A DNA stretch of 64,000 nt from Verticillium longisporum (GCA_019188255.1 JAETXT010000002.1:2108001-2172000), one strand, 5' to 3'. Positions 11,147 through 22,718 are shown, numbered from the stretch's first letter. Program-made: numbers and translations. Notes: a model not told the origin generated them from the letters alone.

Positions 11147-12121
11147 GAGCTCAATGCCCCTCAGTTTCCAGAGCTTGACATGGAGGCGTGTGATGCTGAC
11201 AGGGAGGTGGTTATGGTTACGGCCAAAAAGTACAAGTCGTATCGTCTTGTGCAACAACTAAAGCTGGGACCACGGCAGCGCCAGATCATGATCTCTCACA
11301 GGAGGAACACGTCTTGCTAGGCGATCAAAGTCTTGACGGATGGGATGGTATACCTCATGTTTTGGGAATTACCGGACATTTAGGTGCGTCATTGAGCCTG
11401 GGAGTTCAATCAGCTACCACCTTGATCATATCACCTCAGGCCCTCGATCCCTATGTTGAGTCTGAATTCAAATGGCTATGGTTCCCTATCGTCTTCGAAC
11501 CGCTGAGCCTTCGATCCGTTGAAACTCGTAGAGGAAACATCCGCTGATGAGTGACCATCTTGCCAACAGCGGCCACGAGCGCTCTCTGTTGAGCACCCGC
11601 CACCTCTGAACATCATGAGCCTTCCGCCAGCTATCATCGGATTGGCGAAAGAGTGGACAGAGACTTATCCTAAGGCTAGGCATTCTTTTACCGGATACTT
11701 GATGATAGGACCATGTCACGTAAGTGCTAATGCTGTTAGCCGCCGCCGGCTGCATCTGTCGCACGAAGGCCGCCGCGCTGGACAGTACCACGGCAGCCGT
11801 AGGCTCCTTGCATGAGATGAAATGAAGTCACGGCATAGAAGGAGTACAGGGTGGGGGCCCAGAACCGTCAGGTACGACTGGTGACAGGTCCAGACCCAGT
11901 CGCTACTGCCGCGGTTTGGCAGATATACCTAGGTACCTCCTCGATAGATGGATTCGGTATCATGATCTTTACTCGACCTCCAACTTCGAACCTTGATTGA
12001 GAATTGTGCTCCCGGATCGCTATTCACCTTCAGCACACCAGCACTGACGAGCGTGTGAAGAGCAGCCCGAGGACGACCATCACCAGCTACTTCATCAACA
12101 AACCAACTGCAGCACATTCCA
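11147..12121. other. Intergenic region with coding-like remnant
   Basis: Bases 11147-11383 continue the frame of the preceding membrane-protein gene, interrupted only by TAG at 11318. After that nothing is supported. An exact TACCTAGGTA palindrome lies at 11926-11935, before the acyltransferase gene. Confidence 0.5.
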
Positions 12122-13537
12122 ATGCTGCTCAGAGCTAGGCGGCTCATAGGCCGCCTCCTGGTTTTCCTGCCCAGCTTTCTCCTGTTCGAGCGGGCCCATA
12201 CCGAACACCCCTCTCCTCGCCTCCATGCAACCTCCTACCTCGATGGCCTTCGAGGTCTGGCCTCCCTGATTGTCGCCGTTTGTCACTACACAGAAGATAA
12301 CCACGAGTACTTTATCCCATCTTGGGGACTCGGGGAGAAGACTTCCTCCATATTGCAATTCCCATTCATCCGCGTCATTTACTCTGGCCGACCAATGGTC
12401 CATATCTTCTTCATCATCTCGGGCATGGTCCTATCACAAAAGCCAATTCAAGCCATTTACGCCCATGACATTGAGAGATGCCAGTCGATCCTAGCATCAT
12501 CAGCCTTTCGGCGTCCGATTCGCCTCTTTGGCCCCTGTATCGTGTCGACCTTCCTGGTGCTCGTCTTGAGCTACGCTGGCTACCTCTATCACCCATTACC
12601 GACCCTCTCCGAGCAATTTGAAGACTGGGGAGCCGCTCTTCTTCACGGCATCACCTGGCCGTGGTCGTGGGATTTTGACCTGGCGCCGGCCTACGACGTC
12701 CACCTCTGGACAGTCCCTATTGAATTCATCCATTCCATGATGCTGTTCATGGTGGTCCTGGTTCTCTCGCCCATGCGTCGAATGATCCGACTTTCTGGCT
12801 TGCTGTTCATCATGCTCTACTGTCTGGCATGTGGAAGATGGGCCGCTTTCGAGTTTCTCGGCGGATGTCTGATCACCGAGATGCAATTCTGGCAAGCAGC
12901 ACGAGAACCCAACCTGTCGAAAGCAACCGAGTTTGTCCCAAGTCAAAGACCCAGTATCTCTTCCTACGTGATGACGACTATCCATGTCGTGCTCGTCATG
13001 TTTTGGTGGTTCATTGCTGGGTGGCCCAACGAAAATGCTGCTCGCACGCCAGGTATCATGTTCTTTGTCGACAGAACGCCTGAGCCTTTTGCTTCTGTGG
13101 AAGTTGACGAGCGACGTCCGCAGAAATTCTGGTTCTGTCTGTCAGCCTTGGGTCTGATCTGGACCATTTCGCAGGTCAGGGTGCTGCAGGGACTTTTGGA
13201 GGGGGCGTTGGTCCAACATCTGGGCCGCATGAGCTACGCGCTATACATTGTTCACGGGCCAATCCTCAACTTGATGCAGCGTGGGGTCATGGGACACGTC
13301 GGTGCTCCGGCTGAGGGGACGACCGAGAGGGACGATTTCGTACCGGGGGTTGCAGCAACAGGCATCAAAGGGCTGATTGGGACGGAGTCACCATCACAGC
13401 AGATACTGGCGTGGATACTAGGCTTGGTAGTGATGGGTCCGATTGTGGCCTGGGCGGCAGATGTATTCTGGCGGGCTGTTGATCTTCCCATTATGGGGGC
13501 AGCCCGACTGATCGAGGGGTGGTGTTCCGAGAAGTGA
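12122..13537 (+). CDS. Acyltransferase-3 family membrane protein, 471 aa
   Basis: Predicted O-acyltransferase of the Acyl_transf_3 (PF01757) family, which moves acyl groups to sugars, lipids or other small molecules at a membrane; the substrate cannot be inferred here. The family opening motif is clear near residues 40-57 (YLDGLRGLASLIVAVCHY, with the conserved H), followed by SGRPMVHIFFIISGMVLS and AFRRPIRLFGPCIVSTFL, and by the late LGRMSYALYIVHGPIL motif. About nine or ten hydrophobic segments are spread over the chain, the last being ILAWILGLVVMGPIVAWAADVFW. The gene is intronless. The start ATG gives a basic N-terminus and a short hydrophobic leader. No partner enzymes are adjacent, so no pathway is suggested. 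Confidence 0.88.
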   Translation: MLLRARRLIGRLLVFLPSFLLFERAHTEHPSPRLHATSYLDGLRGLASLIVAVCHYTEDNHEYFIPSWGLGEKTSSILQFPFIRVIYSGRPMVHIFFIISGMVLSQKPIQAIYAHDIERCQSILASSAFRRPIRLFGPCIVSTFLVLVLSYAGYLYHPLPTLSEQFEDWGAALLHGITWPWSWDFDLAPAYDVHLWTVPIEFIHSMMLFMVVLVLSPMRRMIRLSGLLFIMLYCLACGRWAAFEFLGGCLITEMQFWQAAREPNLSKATEFVPSQRPSISSYVMTTIHVVLVMFWWFIAGWPNENAARTPGIMFFVDRTPEPFASVEVDERRPQKFWFCLSALGLIWTISQVRVLQGLLEGALVQHLGRMSYALYIVHGPILNLMQRGVMGHVGAPAEGTTERDDFVPGVAATGIKGLIGTESPSQQILAWILGLVVMGPIVAWAADVFWRAVDLPIMGAARLIEGWCSEK

Positions 13538-13708
13538 GGCCGGGCCACTCTAGAGGCGAACATGGGCTAAACAAAATGGACCAAGGTATTAATGGGAACG
13601 AACAAGATTTCTCAACACGAAAGTACTTTTGATTTAATACGCTGCACTTTTAAACGCCCTCGTCATCTCATATCGTCTCGGCCAGCTCGAAACATGGCTT
13701 GTTCAGCG

Positions 13709-14509
13709 TCACATGGCAGGCCAGAACGACTCCTCAGCCAGCAAAACCTCCCGCCACTGGCCCAGAGCGCGCTCCAAGAGCTGGTCCCGCACAGCAGCAC
13801 CATGGTAGCGCACCTGCACAGCGACGGCCTCGTCAATGATGGAGCCGAGCTGGTGCACGAAGCGGCGGAACTCATCGTTGGTCCAGTTGGGGATGAACTC
13901 GCGGCGCAGCGCCCCGCCGTCGGCGTCGGCGTCAGGGCCAGCGGGACCCCTTGCAGCAGCCACGGCGTCGCGGACCCTGGTCCAGGCGTCGAGGTAGCAG
14001 ACCTCTGTGCCCCAGAAGACGACGGCGGCCTCGAGCCAGGGCAGCGGCGCGCCGGCGGGGCCGGGGGCGACGGCGTCGAAGAGGGCCTCCCAGCGGCGCA
14101 GGCCCGGCAGCTTGGCGGCGACGGGGACGGTGCCGGTGGTGGGATCGACGGGCAGGTCGAGGGGGATGGCGAAGCGTTCGGCCGTCGCCAGGAAGAAGGC
14201 CTCCTCGCGGCGCACGTTGGCGAGGGCGGCGACGAGCCAGTCGAGGAGCTTTGTCTCCGGGTCCGTGGGCGGGGCCGAGGAGACGGTGCCCGGGGTGGGG
14301 CCCGGCAGGGCGGGGAGCGGGAGGAAGGCGAGCAGCTTGCCCGTCGCGCGGATGTAGGCGTGGATGTAGAGGCGGTCGTTGGCGAGCCAGAGGCCGAGGG
14401 TCTCGCGGGGCGTCGTGCCGGCGGCGGCGGAGGTGAGGAAGGGGCCGGTCGTGGCTGCGGTGAAGGCTTCGGGGGAGGAGGCGAGGAGGGATGCTGTCAG
14501 GGAGGCCAT
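13709..14509 (-). CDS. TENA/THI-4 family protein, 266 aa
   Basis: Member of the TENA/thiaminase-2 (heme-oxygenase-like helical) fold. Relatives salvage pyrimidine breakdown products of thiamine, but many fungal members have no proven activity. Supporting blocks are LWLANDRLYIHAYIRATGK near the N-terminus, EEAFFLATAERFAIPLDL in the middle, and the family motif GTEVCYLDAWTRVRDAV with its cysteine, followed by FIPNWTNDEFRRFVHQLGSIIDE and a C-terminal LERALGQWREVLLAEESFW helix. It is a single exon with the ATG directly after a T-run on the plus strand (A-run upstream of the gene). It is convergent with the acyltransferase gene 170 bp away. No thiamine riboswitch was recognised in its leader. Confidence 0.87.
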   Translation of the reverse strand: MASLTASLLASSPEAFTAATTGPFLTSAAAGTTPRETLGLWLANDRLYIHAYIRATGKLLAFLPLPALPGPTPGTVSSAPPTDPETKLLDWLVAALANVRREEAFFLATAERFAIPLDLPVDPTTGTVPVAAKLPGLRRWEALFDAVAPGPAGAPLPWLEAAVVFWGTEVCYLDAWTRVRDAVAAARGPAGPDADADGGALRREFIPNWTNDEFRRFVHQLGSIIDEAVAVQVRYHGAAVRDQLLERALGQWREVLLAEESFWPAM

Positions 14510-15772
14510 TTTTTTTTTTATTCAAAATCTCGGCTGAGGTGCTTCACCTACGGCAGCTAGGTCACGAATGGCGGAGACGGGTGGTGCAATGAGGTGTCTG
14601 ACGGTGATGTGGGTTCCTTCTGAAAAGAATGTGTGGATTGTGGACTGTCATGCTGGCACAGCGGGGGAGAAGACAGTTGAGGCAAAAAAAAAATGATGAG
14701 AGATCGTCATATGCCGTGGGATGAGGTGGACGAGCTGCCTAGTCCGGCCAAGTCGCGCGGGCGCCCACTACTGGGCCTGTTCACCCAGTGACCCGGTTCA
14801 GTCCGGCTCCCCCGCTCGCTGGCTTACGTCAAATACCATGACAGCCTTGGCATGGCAAGGGGGGTTCGTTTCCTCGTTCTTCTCGTCAAAAGAAGCACGG
14901 CGGCCCGCCCCCCTGCCTCTTGTCAGTTCACACACTCTGGATGCCACTGTTCTCGTCTGCCGGGCGCCGGTCCGTTTGGCGGCCCCGCTCGGCGGTGACT
15001 CACGGGCCCGTTCTCGATTCGGGGGGGGCCTCTACGCACCGGCCCCTCGCCCTAGCGACGCTCGTTCTAGGCCTGGTCACTCATGTGCTGTTTGAGGCGA
15101 GATGCAGGTACCTGCCTTGCCAGCCCCCTAGCGATTTCCATAAGGCGACGCGTGAATCATCGTGCCCCTCGAAAGTACCTGCCTACCTACCGTGCCTACC
15201 TACTTACCTACCTAAGGTATCTTAAGGAAGGTACCTGAGGAACGCCCCCCACGCGCCATTCGACCAGTGGACGTGGACCAGAACCGTCTCGAGCGGATGC
15301 GTCACACGCACCAAAGCAACGCCAGGCGGGGTTCTCAAGCGACAAGCGCTACCAAAGTCCCCTCTCTGAGCCTGCAGGAGCTGCCTCAGCTTGCACGTTG
15401 CTCTCCTCCACCTCGTCGCTCGAGCATCTCCTGGGAATATGTGTTTGCTCTGGATCATACCTGACTAATCATCTCCTCTATCTCTCGCGACAGTCACGTT
15501 GCTGACCGCGCCAATCTGTGAATCTCTGGATTTTTCCCTTTCCACGACGGGAGTCATAGTCTGGCCAACCTCTTTCCCCCCTTCAAAATCTCTTGGCTTC
15601 CCCGTCTGCACGTTGTACGCAATTGCCAGAGTGACATCACAAAATCTCACCCCCAAGACGTTCCACGCGGCAACCCCCCCCCCCCACCAAGCCTTCTCTC
15701 CTTTCCTTGAACCCAACCTTGGAGTGAACCACCAACCAACCCCCTCACACGCAATTCGACTCCCAAGACACC
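14510..15772. other. Divergent promoter region (TENA gene / GFA gene)
   Basis: No gene is supported. A TACC/GGTA-rich block lies at 15105-15241, including TACCTACCTAAGG and GGTACCTGAGG. From 15470 the plus strand is pyrimidine-rich, as in a fungal leader, up to the GFA start. Confidence 0.6.
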
Positions 15773-16632
15773 ATGAACGCCCGTTGCCAGTGTGGCAGCG
15801 TCAGCTTCAAGACGCCCCTGCCCAAGCCCTTGGCGCTGTACATCTGCCACGGCGAGCCCTGTCGCCGGCAGACGAGCTCCGCCTTTGGCACGAGCGCCAT
15901 CTTTCCGCGGTTCACGCTGCCCGAGACTGAGCTGTTGAATGTCTACGCGTGAGTGTGCCTGACCTGAGGCTCGTACTCAGTCTGAAAGCAGGGGGGTCTC
16001 CAGCGTGACATGTGAAAGAGCATGCAAGAATCACGGCAGCTAACGACGACAGACGACCAACGGCATCCGGCCACACCATGTACTGGTAAGGTTTCCCCGT
16101 TGTCTACATACATGGCGATATCCTTCACGTATCAGGGGCTCCAAGCATGCTCACGCACTACAGCTACTTCTGCCGAACCTGCGGCACCCGCCTGCTCCAC
16201 ACCACGCCTGTACGTCTCCCCTGTTCGCGGTGCAGCCCTTTCCTCCCTTCCCAGGAGTACCCAGCAAGAAGCTTCAGGCCTTCACGTTCTTCGACATTAT
16301 TCTTGGTACCCCCACTGACCCGCAAGCAGAGCAAAAACGTCGTCTCCGTCAAGGGCGGCTGCCTCGAGGGCCTCGACTGGACAAAGGCCATCCACATCTG
16401 GACAAAGTCGGCCATGGTGCCCATCCCCGAGGGCTCCGAGTCGCACTCGGAGGAGACGTCGCTGACGACCGACTATGGCGAGCTGCAGGACGAGCTCGAC
16501 CAGCCGACCGACCTGCGCGGGTCCGGCGAGTATGAGGGGCAAGAGTCATTCCGTGGCGCCTCCGTGGTGGTGGTAGGGGAGGGAGAGGGGCCGCCTGCGC
16601 CTGTATCGGGGGCGTGCGAGCTGAGCGGGTGA
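15773..16632 (+). CDS. GFA / CENP-V family zinc protein, 185 aa, four exons
   Basis: Glutathione-dependent formaldehyde-activating-like (GFA, PF04828) protein, a small zinc-binding fold; most fungal members have no assigned substrate. Exons are 15773-15948, 16053-16085, 16164-16209 and 16330-16632. Zinc ligands are visible in order: MNARCQCGSVSF, then CHGEPCRRQTSSAFG, and across the second junction YFCRTCGTRLLH. The end of exon 1 and the short exon 2 join as RPTASGHTMYCYF, as expected for the family. The C-terminal half carries CLEGLDWTKAIHIWTKSA and an acidic tail. The first intron has a GCTAAC branch site. Intron 3 is 120 nt and in frame without a stop, so retention would add 40 residues. 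Confidence 0.85.
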
Positions 16633-17067
16633 GCCTCCATTTTTTTGTGAGTTGCTCTATTTGACTGCTTGGGGTGTGTTGCGCGGGGTTTCATGAGTTC
16701 ACTGGTGAGGTCGTGTGCTGAAGGGCTTGGTGTTGGCGAGTCGAGATATGGATTGCGGTTCGTGGTCTGGAAGCGATTGGAGTTTGGGGGTGATTTGCCG
16801 AGATGGTCAAGCAGTATCATCAAGAGTAGGCTGCCATATGCAGCACTCGGCGAAGATTTTGATCATGCACATGCAACTGCTTCTGAGGAGAGACCGTGCC
16901 ATAATCGAGATGCATCGTGGGTTTAAAAAATGTCAAGAGGGTATCATTGAGATTAGGCAACATCATATGTAACACCAGAATAGAACATCCATCCACGCAT
17001 CCCACTCGCTTCGAGAAGATGGTCGAGCTAGATGGCCGACGCAGCCTCGAGCAGCTCAGCCTCAACA
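16633..17067. other. Convergent 3' flanks
   Basis: Lies between the stops of the GFA gene (+) and the DUF1295 gene (-). I see no gene or clear terminator hairpin. Confidence 0.55.
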
Positions 17068-18161
17068 TCAGGACCGCCCCTCGACAAGCTGGTCCTCCGA
17101 CGGCTCTCGTCCCTCGCGACTCGCCCGGTCTCCCCGTCCCTCCTCGCGGTCACCGCCGAGCCCGACGTCGGAATGCTTCGCCGGGTCGAACACATACATG
17201 GGAAACTCGAGAAAGACGGTGCGCTTGATGAACGTCGGCAGCGGCTCGTACAGCTGCGGCGGGAAGGGGATGAGGATGCTGGTGCGCCGCAGGTAGCGGC
17301 TGTAGCCCTCCCAGTTCTGGCCCTTCTCGTAGCGCTTCTTGGCACCGGGGCGCTCCGACAGGGGCAGGCCCGAGAGGAACATGAGCAGGGCCGTCAGGAG
17401 AACGGGGCCGAGGATGCTGGCGTAGAGGGCGCGGAAGGCCTGGCCGCGCACGTAGCCGTCGGCGGCTGCGGAGACGGCGATCATGAAGATGGCTGGTCGT
17501 GTTAGTCACTTTCTCGTTGGAGATGGGGGCGTCTGCGCGGATGAGGCAATCACGTACAGAACTGAATGATGATTTCGCCAAAGTAGTTGGGGTGCCGCGT
17601 AAAGTAGAAGAAGCCCTTGTCGCAGATGGCCTCGCGATTCGGATGCGCGCTGCGGAAGCGGAACTTTTGCATGTCGCTGACGCTCTCCATGACGAAGCCG
17701 ATGGCGAACAGAACGATGCCCGCAATGTCGCGGCCGGTGCCAAAGGCGTGCTGCGGGTACCGCGTGACGTTGGGCGCGTTGAGAATCGTCACGGGCAGGG
17801 AGCAGGTCCAGACCCAGATCATCTGGAAGACCCAGAAGCCGAGGAAGGGGAAGAACTTGTCGCGCTTGTCGTCGAAGCGGTCGTCCTTGCCGGTCTTGAG
17901 GATGCGGAACAGGAGGAAGGCCGAGAGGCGGGCGCCCCAGAGCATGATGAAGACCGAGGCAACGATCTGGCGAGCGTGGGCGTGGCCGCTCATGGCCAGG
18001 GTGATGATGGCGAGGACGACAAAGTTGGTGCCGCCGGCAAAGTCGGTGAGCTTGTCGAACTTGAAGGTGAAGGCGATGGCGAAGAAGAACAGCTGGTAGG
18101 CGACGGTGATGAGGGCCGTGATGGCCAGGTAGTAGTCGTTGAGCACATGAACGACGGTCAT
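17068..18161 (-). CDS. DUF1295 / steroid 5-alpha-reductase-like membrane protein, 342 aa
   Basis: Multi-pass membrane protein of the DUF1295 group, which shares the steroid 5-alpha reductase/isoprenylcysteine methyltransferase fold; substrate unknown. Exons on the minus strand are 18161-17558 and 17492-17068, with a 65-bp intron (GTACGT..CAG, branch GACTAAC). Helices include YLAITALITVAYQLFFFAIAF, FVVLAIITLAM, VASVFIMLWGARLSAFLLF and FGTGRDIAGIVLFAIGFVM. The family signature near the end of exon 1 is DKGFFYFTRHPNYFGEI, with the invariant RHPNY block. Exon 2 adds another hydrophobic segment (ILGPVLLTALLMFLSGLPL) and a charged tail. The start at 18161 gives MTVVHVLNDYYLAIT; longer in-frame upstream sequence lacks membrane character and looks like leader. 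Confidence 0.85.
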
Positions 18162-21080
18162 GATGGGCGGTTCTGGTGGTTGTTTGTGCTCCGATGAGTG
18201 CTCGGCGGGATTTGTTCTGTCGCCTGTGTACGCCTCAACGCCGACTTGGGATGATAACACGAGCACTATCAATGATGTGCAGAGTTCGAAATGGACAGGT
18301 TGTCGGTCTGTATCTTGGGATGAAACCGAGGGAGGGCGATCACTGCTGGGTGAGCAGCCAGACAAGGGAGTGACGTGCGTTTTGAGGGATTCGTTTCCGG
18401 AGACAAATTTCGCACTCGCCAACCGTTACGCTCTGGTCTAGCTCCCGACGGTCCCGACCCTTGTGGTGATAGGGCTGCGAAGCGGCCGATACGTGGTGGT
18501 GGGAGAGCGATGGGCATCGAGAGTCTTCAATGTCGTCATCGATATTCAGAGGTGCCTTCGATTGCCGGCCGAGTCGGCCTTCTTGGCGCACCGAGGGCCG
18601 GACGAGCCACTGCAACTCGCGCCACGCACCATTCGTCATGAGCCACAGCAGCTGGCGCAGCGTTAGGCCATTCGGGTCAGGGGAACGGCGCAAGCACAAC
18701 AGGGGATACACCACTATTCAGCCCTGACCGTCAAGCTCCGACGCTTGTGTAGTAGGGCCATTGACACCCCGCCTCGAGCATCTTGCTTCCGGCGCATCGA
18801 CGTTCGATGATTTGAGCCCAAGCACGCATCGCCTCTGACCATTTGTTCTATGACTTCCTTTCTGTCACGACTGCGTCTGGTGTCAGCAAACGACAAGCCA
18901 GCTGTTGGTTGAAATCTCGGCCATTTCTAGGACATTTTGTCTCGTACTTGGATGACTGACTGCTGAGCCGCTGCCATTCAGGGCTCTGCGCATATTGGTC
19001 AATACCTAGGTACCTTGGGTACTATCCAAGAGCAGCTGCTCCGAGGGGTGAATCACTTTCACTGCATGTCTAGAAGCAACAGGCTAGGGGCCGGCCAGGG
19101 ACGCGTAAGGGGGGGCAGCCACCGGCAGGCACACGTTTCACGTTGAGCAGGCGGCACCAGGCCAGACAGGAGAGGAGGCTAGACCTGCCTTGCGCTTGCT
19201 TTCCTCGACGTGCACCATTTTCCTGATGGCTCTTCCATCTTCCTGAACCGACTAGCTGTCCGTCAACACCATAGCTGCATGGCATCAGAAATCTCATCAA
19301 CCAGCTCACTCCATCTCAGTCTTCAAGATACCCTCTTTGCCATGAGTTGAACATCCGAAAAATGTGCCGCGTCACGCAGCTGAACCGTCCAAGCTCGCTT
19401 CGCCGACCTGACGCAGACACAGCACAACAGGAAACATCGACCTTCAAGTCATCCAATCCTGTCAATGCGATGCCGTGTCGCAGAATGTTTTCAATCAGTC
19501 TCGTCTCAATAAGAAAACAGCCCACGATGCGGGCATGAGCAACGCCATGCAGTGCCATTCGGCCTCTTGGGGGGGGTTTCTTGAACGCCGCTTTATCAGC
19601 AGCCGCTGCCGTCTCTCCCAGTCCATTCGTTCTGTTGATGAGCCCGGCCATCCCCTTTGTTTCTTCGTTTCGAAAGCCCCATCCATTCGCGGCGTCATCT
19701 TTGGATCGTGGCCTCCCGAGGGGACCACGCGTCATACGCCCCGACTGACAACTCGCGATGGAGACGTGACGCGACGCAAGACGGGAGGCCGTCGTCACGG
19801 CAGCCGCTGTCCACCACCACCATCCAAGAGAAATACCTGATGCATCTGCCGGTCGTCACACGGCGGGCCCGGAGTTTGCATCCCTCAGCAAAGTTGCTTG
19901 TCAGCATACATGGTCAGCATGACATGGCCGACATGGGCGCCCCATGCTTTTGGGAAATGCCTAATCATCCTTTGCGGGAGTGGCCACTTTGTGTGCATGA
20001 GCGTACTTCCTGCAGCATTATACTGCCAAACCTCTACTTCCTCACCGACAAGGCAAGCCACGATATGTAGACCTGGTTGAGCAATCTGCCTAATGCTCGG
20101 CTCGCTCATTTGACAAGACCTTGGCCTTTTGGATCCTTTTGCGTATTTCCGTGTCCGTCTTGGCAGCATACAAGTGCTCGGAACCCCCCCGTTTCGACAC
20201 CATGTCGCGCCACATGCACCTCTGACAGGAGCCGTCAGGGGCGCGTCTCAACCGGACCCCCTGGCCGTGACGCCTGGACCTCGCGTCCGCGAGACTTCAC
20301 GATCTCCTGGCCGCATGCTCACCATACCCAACCCGTCTTCTTCGTCCGATGTTCAACCCTACCTTACGGAGATCGAGGGCTCGAACCACCTTTGGTCCCC
20401 AGTGATGGCATATCGTACCAGTCTGGCCCTCACTCTATCCCTGCGAAACAAGGGCCAAAACCACGTCTTTGCGAGACCTTCGCCCCCCCCCCTTGCCTTG
20501 AGCGCCCCAGTTGTCGCCTCACTCGTGACTCTTCTCATTCGCTCCTCGTGCCTTCATGGCCTGTGTGTCTCTATCGTCGTCCCATCTCGTGTTCCTCTTC
20601 TTCTTCGTCCCGTTTACGTTACCGCTAGCCGCGAACGGCTTCCTTTCTATGACCGGCTTCTCGTCTTCCACTTTCTGTTCCGCCCAATCTTGACAAACTT
20701 GGATCGTCTTGTTGTCTTTCCGTTCAGTCCTTTCGGTTCGCCCACGCGCTCCTTTTTCCCAAATCTTTGCTACGGGCTTCGGCTTCGGCTTGGCTTGGCC
20801 GTCCCATCTCGACCTTGACGAGACGATCGATGATCCCTATGACCTTGCTGCGCCCTCTTCTTCGTCGCCATCTCTTGCCGTCGCAGTAGTGTAGTGAACT
20901 GCACTCCTCGACAGACACCGGACCACTCCGCCCACGCTCTTTCCTAGGGTTGATCCCATCCAACATCACCGACGGCTGGTCTGTTGCGTCACTATTCACC
21001 CATAAAACCTATTCGACAAGTTTGATCCAGGAGACTTCGCGAGAGACTGAAGTTCTTTAATCGATACCCCCGCGCCCACG
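18162..21080. other. Divergent promoter region, 2.9 kb
   Basis: Lies between the DUF1295 gene (-) and the secreted proline-rich protein (+). An exact TACCTAGGTA palindrome lies at 19003-19012. Between 20460 and 20890 the plus strand is pyrimidine-rich and gives a chance ORF (20129-20818) with no domain. No gene is supported. Confidence 0.6.
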
Positions 21081-22242
21081 ATGCGGCTTCAACCCGTCTT
21101 CGTCGTGGTCGCTCTCGTGTCCTCCTCTCGAGCCGCTGTATTCGGCCGGAAACAGCAGCATGACGAGGTCGACAAGCGCAACATCATCGGCAGCATCCTC
21201 GGCGCTCTCAATGGGAACCAGCTGGCGCCCGTCACCGTCACCGAGACGATGCGCATGACGGTCAGCGTGGGCAACCCTGGAGCCATGGAGACCATGACCG
21301 TCACCGTCACCGCGCCTGCCTCTCCGCCTGCGCCTGCGCCTCCCGCCGGCGAGCCTCTGCCTCCTGGACAACTGCCTCCCGGCCAACTGCCTCCCGGCGT
21401 ACTGCCTCCCGATCAACTCCAGCCCGGCGAGATGCCCCCTGGTGTGCTCCCTGGACATATGCCTCCCTGTCAGGCACCCGGACATATGCCTCCGAGCCAG
21501 GCGCCCGGGCAGGCTCCCGGCATGGAAGGGTACGCATCATGAGTGGAATGGCCCACACTCGATTTGCTGACATCTTCCTAGACAAGCTCCGAGCCCAATC
21601 ATCATGACCCCCGAGGTCATTACCGTCACCGCCGCCGCCCCTCCGCCGCCGCCCCCTGTTACCGTCACGCAGACTCTCACCGTCATGCAGCCTTGTGGTG
21701 TGCCTGCTGCTCCGGCTCCGGTCCCAGCCGCTCCTTCAGCCCCGGCTGCTCCTTCGGCCCCGGCCATTCCTTCAGCCCCGGACATTCCTTCAGCCCCGGA
21801 CATTCCTTCAGCCCCGGCCATTCCTTCAGCCCCGGACATTCCTTCAGCTCCCGCCGCTCCTTCAGCACCTATCGTCTCTCCGCCCGCTCTTCCATCGGCA
21901 AGCACCTCGACGCCAATTGTCGACGAGATTCCGAAAGGGCCCGCCTCGTCGCCGCTGCCGCCTCCCCAGCCTCCCGCGGAGCCCGTCCTGCCGCCGCCTC
22001 AGACGAGCGCTATCGCGCAGCCGGTCCTCAGCGCCCCGAGTGCCCCCAGCGCCCCTGCTCAGCCGTCTTCCAGTAGCAGCAAGTCAGCTCCCCCGGCTGC
22101 CGAAGTCACGCCGCCAGTTGTCGCGGCTCCTGCTCAGCCTGGCGCAGGCATCGATGGCCTCACGCTTACGAACCGTCTGAATTTGGGCAACTTGCTGCAA
22201 AACACGGCCAATCTGCAAGCTCGCGCGACACCGGCCGTGTAA
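21081..22242 (+). CDS. Secreted proline-rich repeat protein, 369 aa
   Basis: No enzyme domain is recognised. The protein starts with a signal peptide (MRLQPVFVVVALVSSSRAAVF, cleavage probably after the SSRA region), followed by a KR pair that could be a Kex2 site (DEVDKRNI). Exons are 21081-21529 and 21582-22242, with a 52-bp intron and a CTGAC branch. Exon 1 encodes repeats of the PPGQLPPGQ type and exon 2 a run of six-residue IPSAPD/A units plus further PSAP and SSSS tracts. Two matching VTVT blocks (TVTVTAPAS and VITVTAAAP) frame the repeats. The C-terminus (LTNRLNLGNLLQNTANLQARA) resembles the N-terminal IIGSILGALNGN block in being non-repetitive and amphipathic. It is likely a cell-wall or extracellular protein; an effector role is possible but unproven. 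Confidence 0.8.
21733..21862 (+). repeat. 18-bp coding tandem repeat
   Basis: Near-identical 18-bp units of the form CCTTCAGCCCCGGACATT encode PSAPDI/PSAPAI hexamers in the proline-rich protein. At least six units are visible; copy number may vary between strains. Confidence 0.9.
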
Positions 22243-22718
22243 CGCATGAGAAGGAGGTTATGTCTGGGGCGGTGAAGTGGAGGAAATTCGTGAAGAAGGA
22301 AACCAACTAGGTGGAAGAGTTGGAAAGGTGATGGGTTGCTCACGAGGCTCTGGTCTCTGATCTCGATTCTGTCGCAGCGCGTCACACAAGAGAAGGCTCA
22401 GGCACGCCCTGTCTCTGGCAGTCTGGGGCTCGTGGCTTGCGGCCTGTGGACTTGGTGGGAAATACACTTGACCTGTTGTACATAATCTTTTTAGTTCTAG
22501 CGTCCTGCAGCATACGGATGAGACAGGGGCGCCTGGGGTGAGCAAGTCTCACGTCAGGGCCGAATCAAGTATACCCATGGAGCGCAGTGGTCTGTCATGA
22601 GAATGGTATGGCACGTTATATGAGATTGAGAAGAAACTTCTCTCTTTATTTGTAGAGGGTATCATTCGGTGTCGACCGTATTTCTTTGCCATGCTCGCTC
22701 GGGTGGCCGAGGATTTGT
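22243..22718. other. Convergent 3' flanks
   Basis: Region between the stops of the proline-rich protein gene (+) and RPP1 (-). No gene is supported. Confidence 0.6.

Noticed and set aside
20360..20400. T-loop-like GGTTCGAGCCC on the minus strand
   Set aside because: Flanks do not form a T stem, anticodon arm or acceptor stem, so it is not a tRNA.
20129..20818. 229-codon ORF before the proline-rich protein
   Set aside because: It lies in pyrimidine-rich leader-like DNA that biases codons towards Ser, Leu, Pro and Phe.
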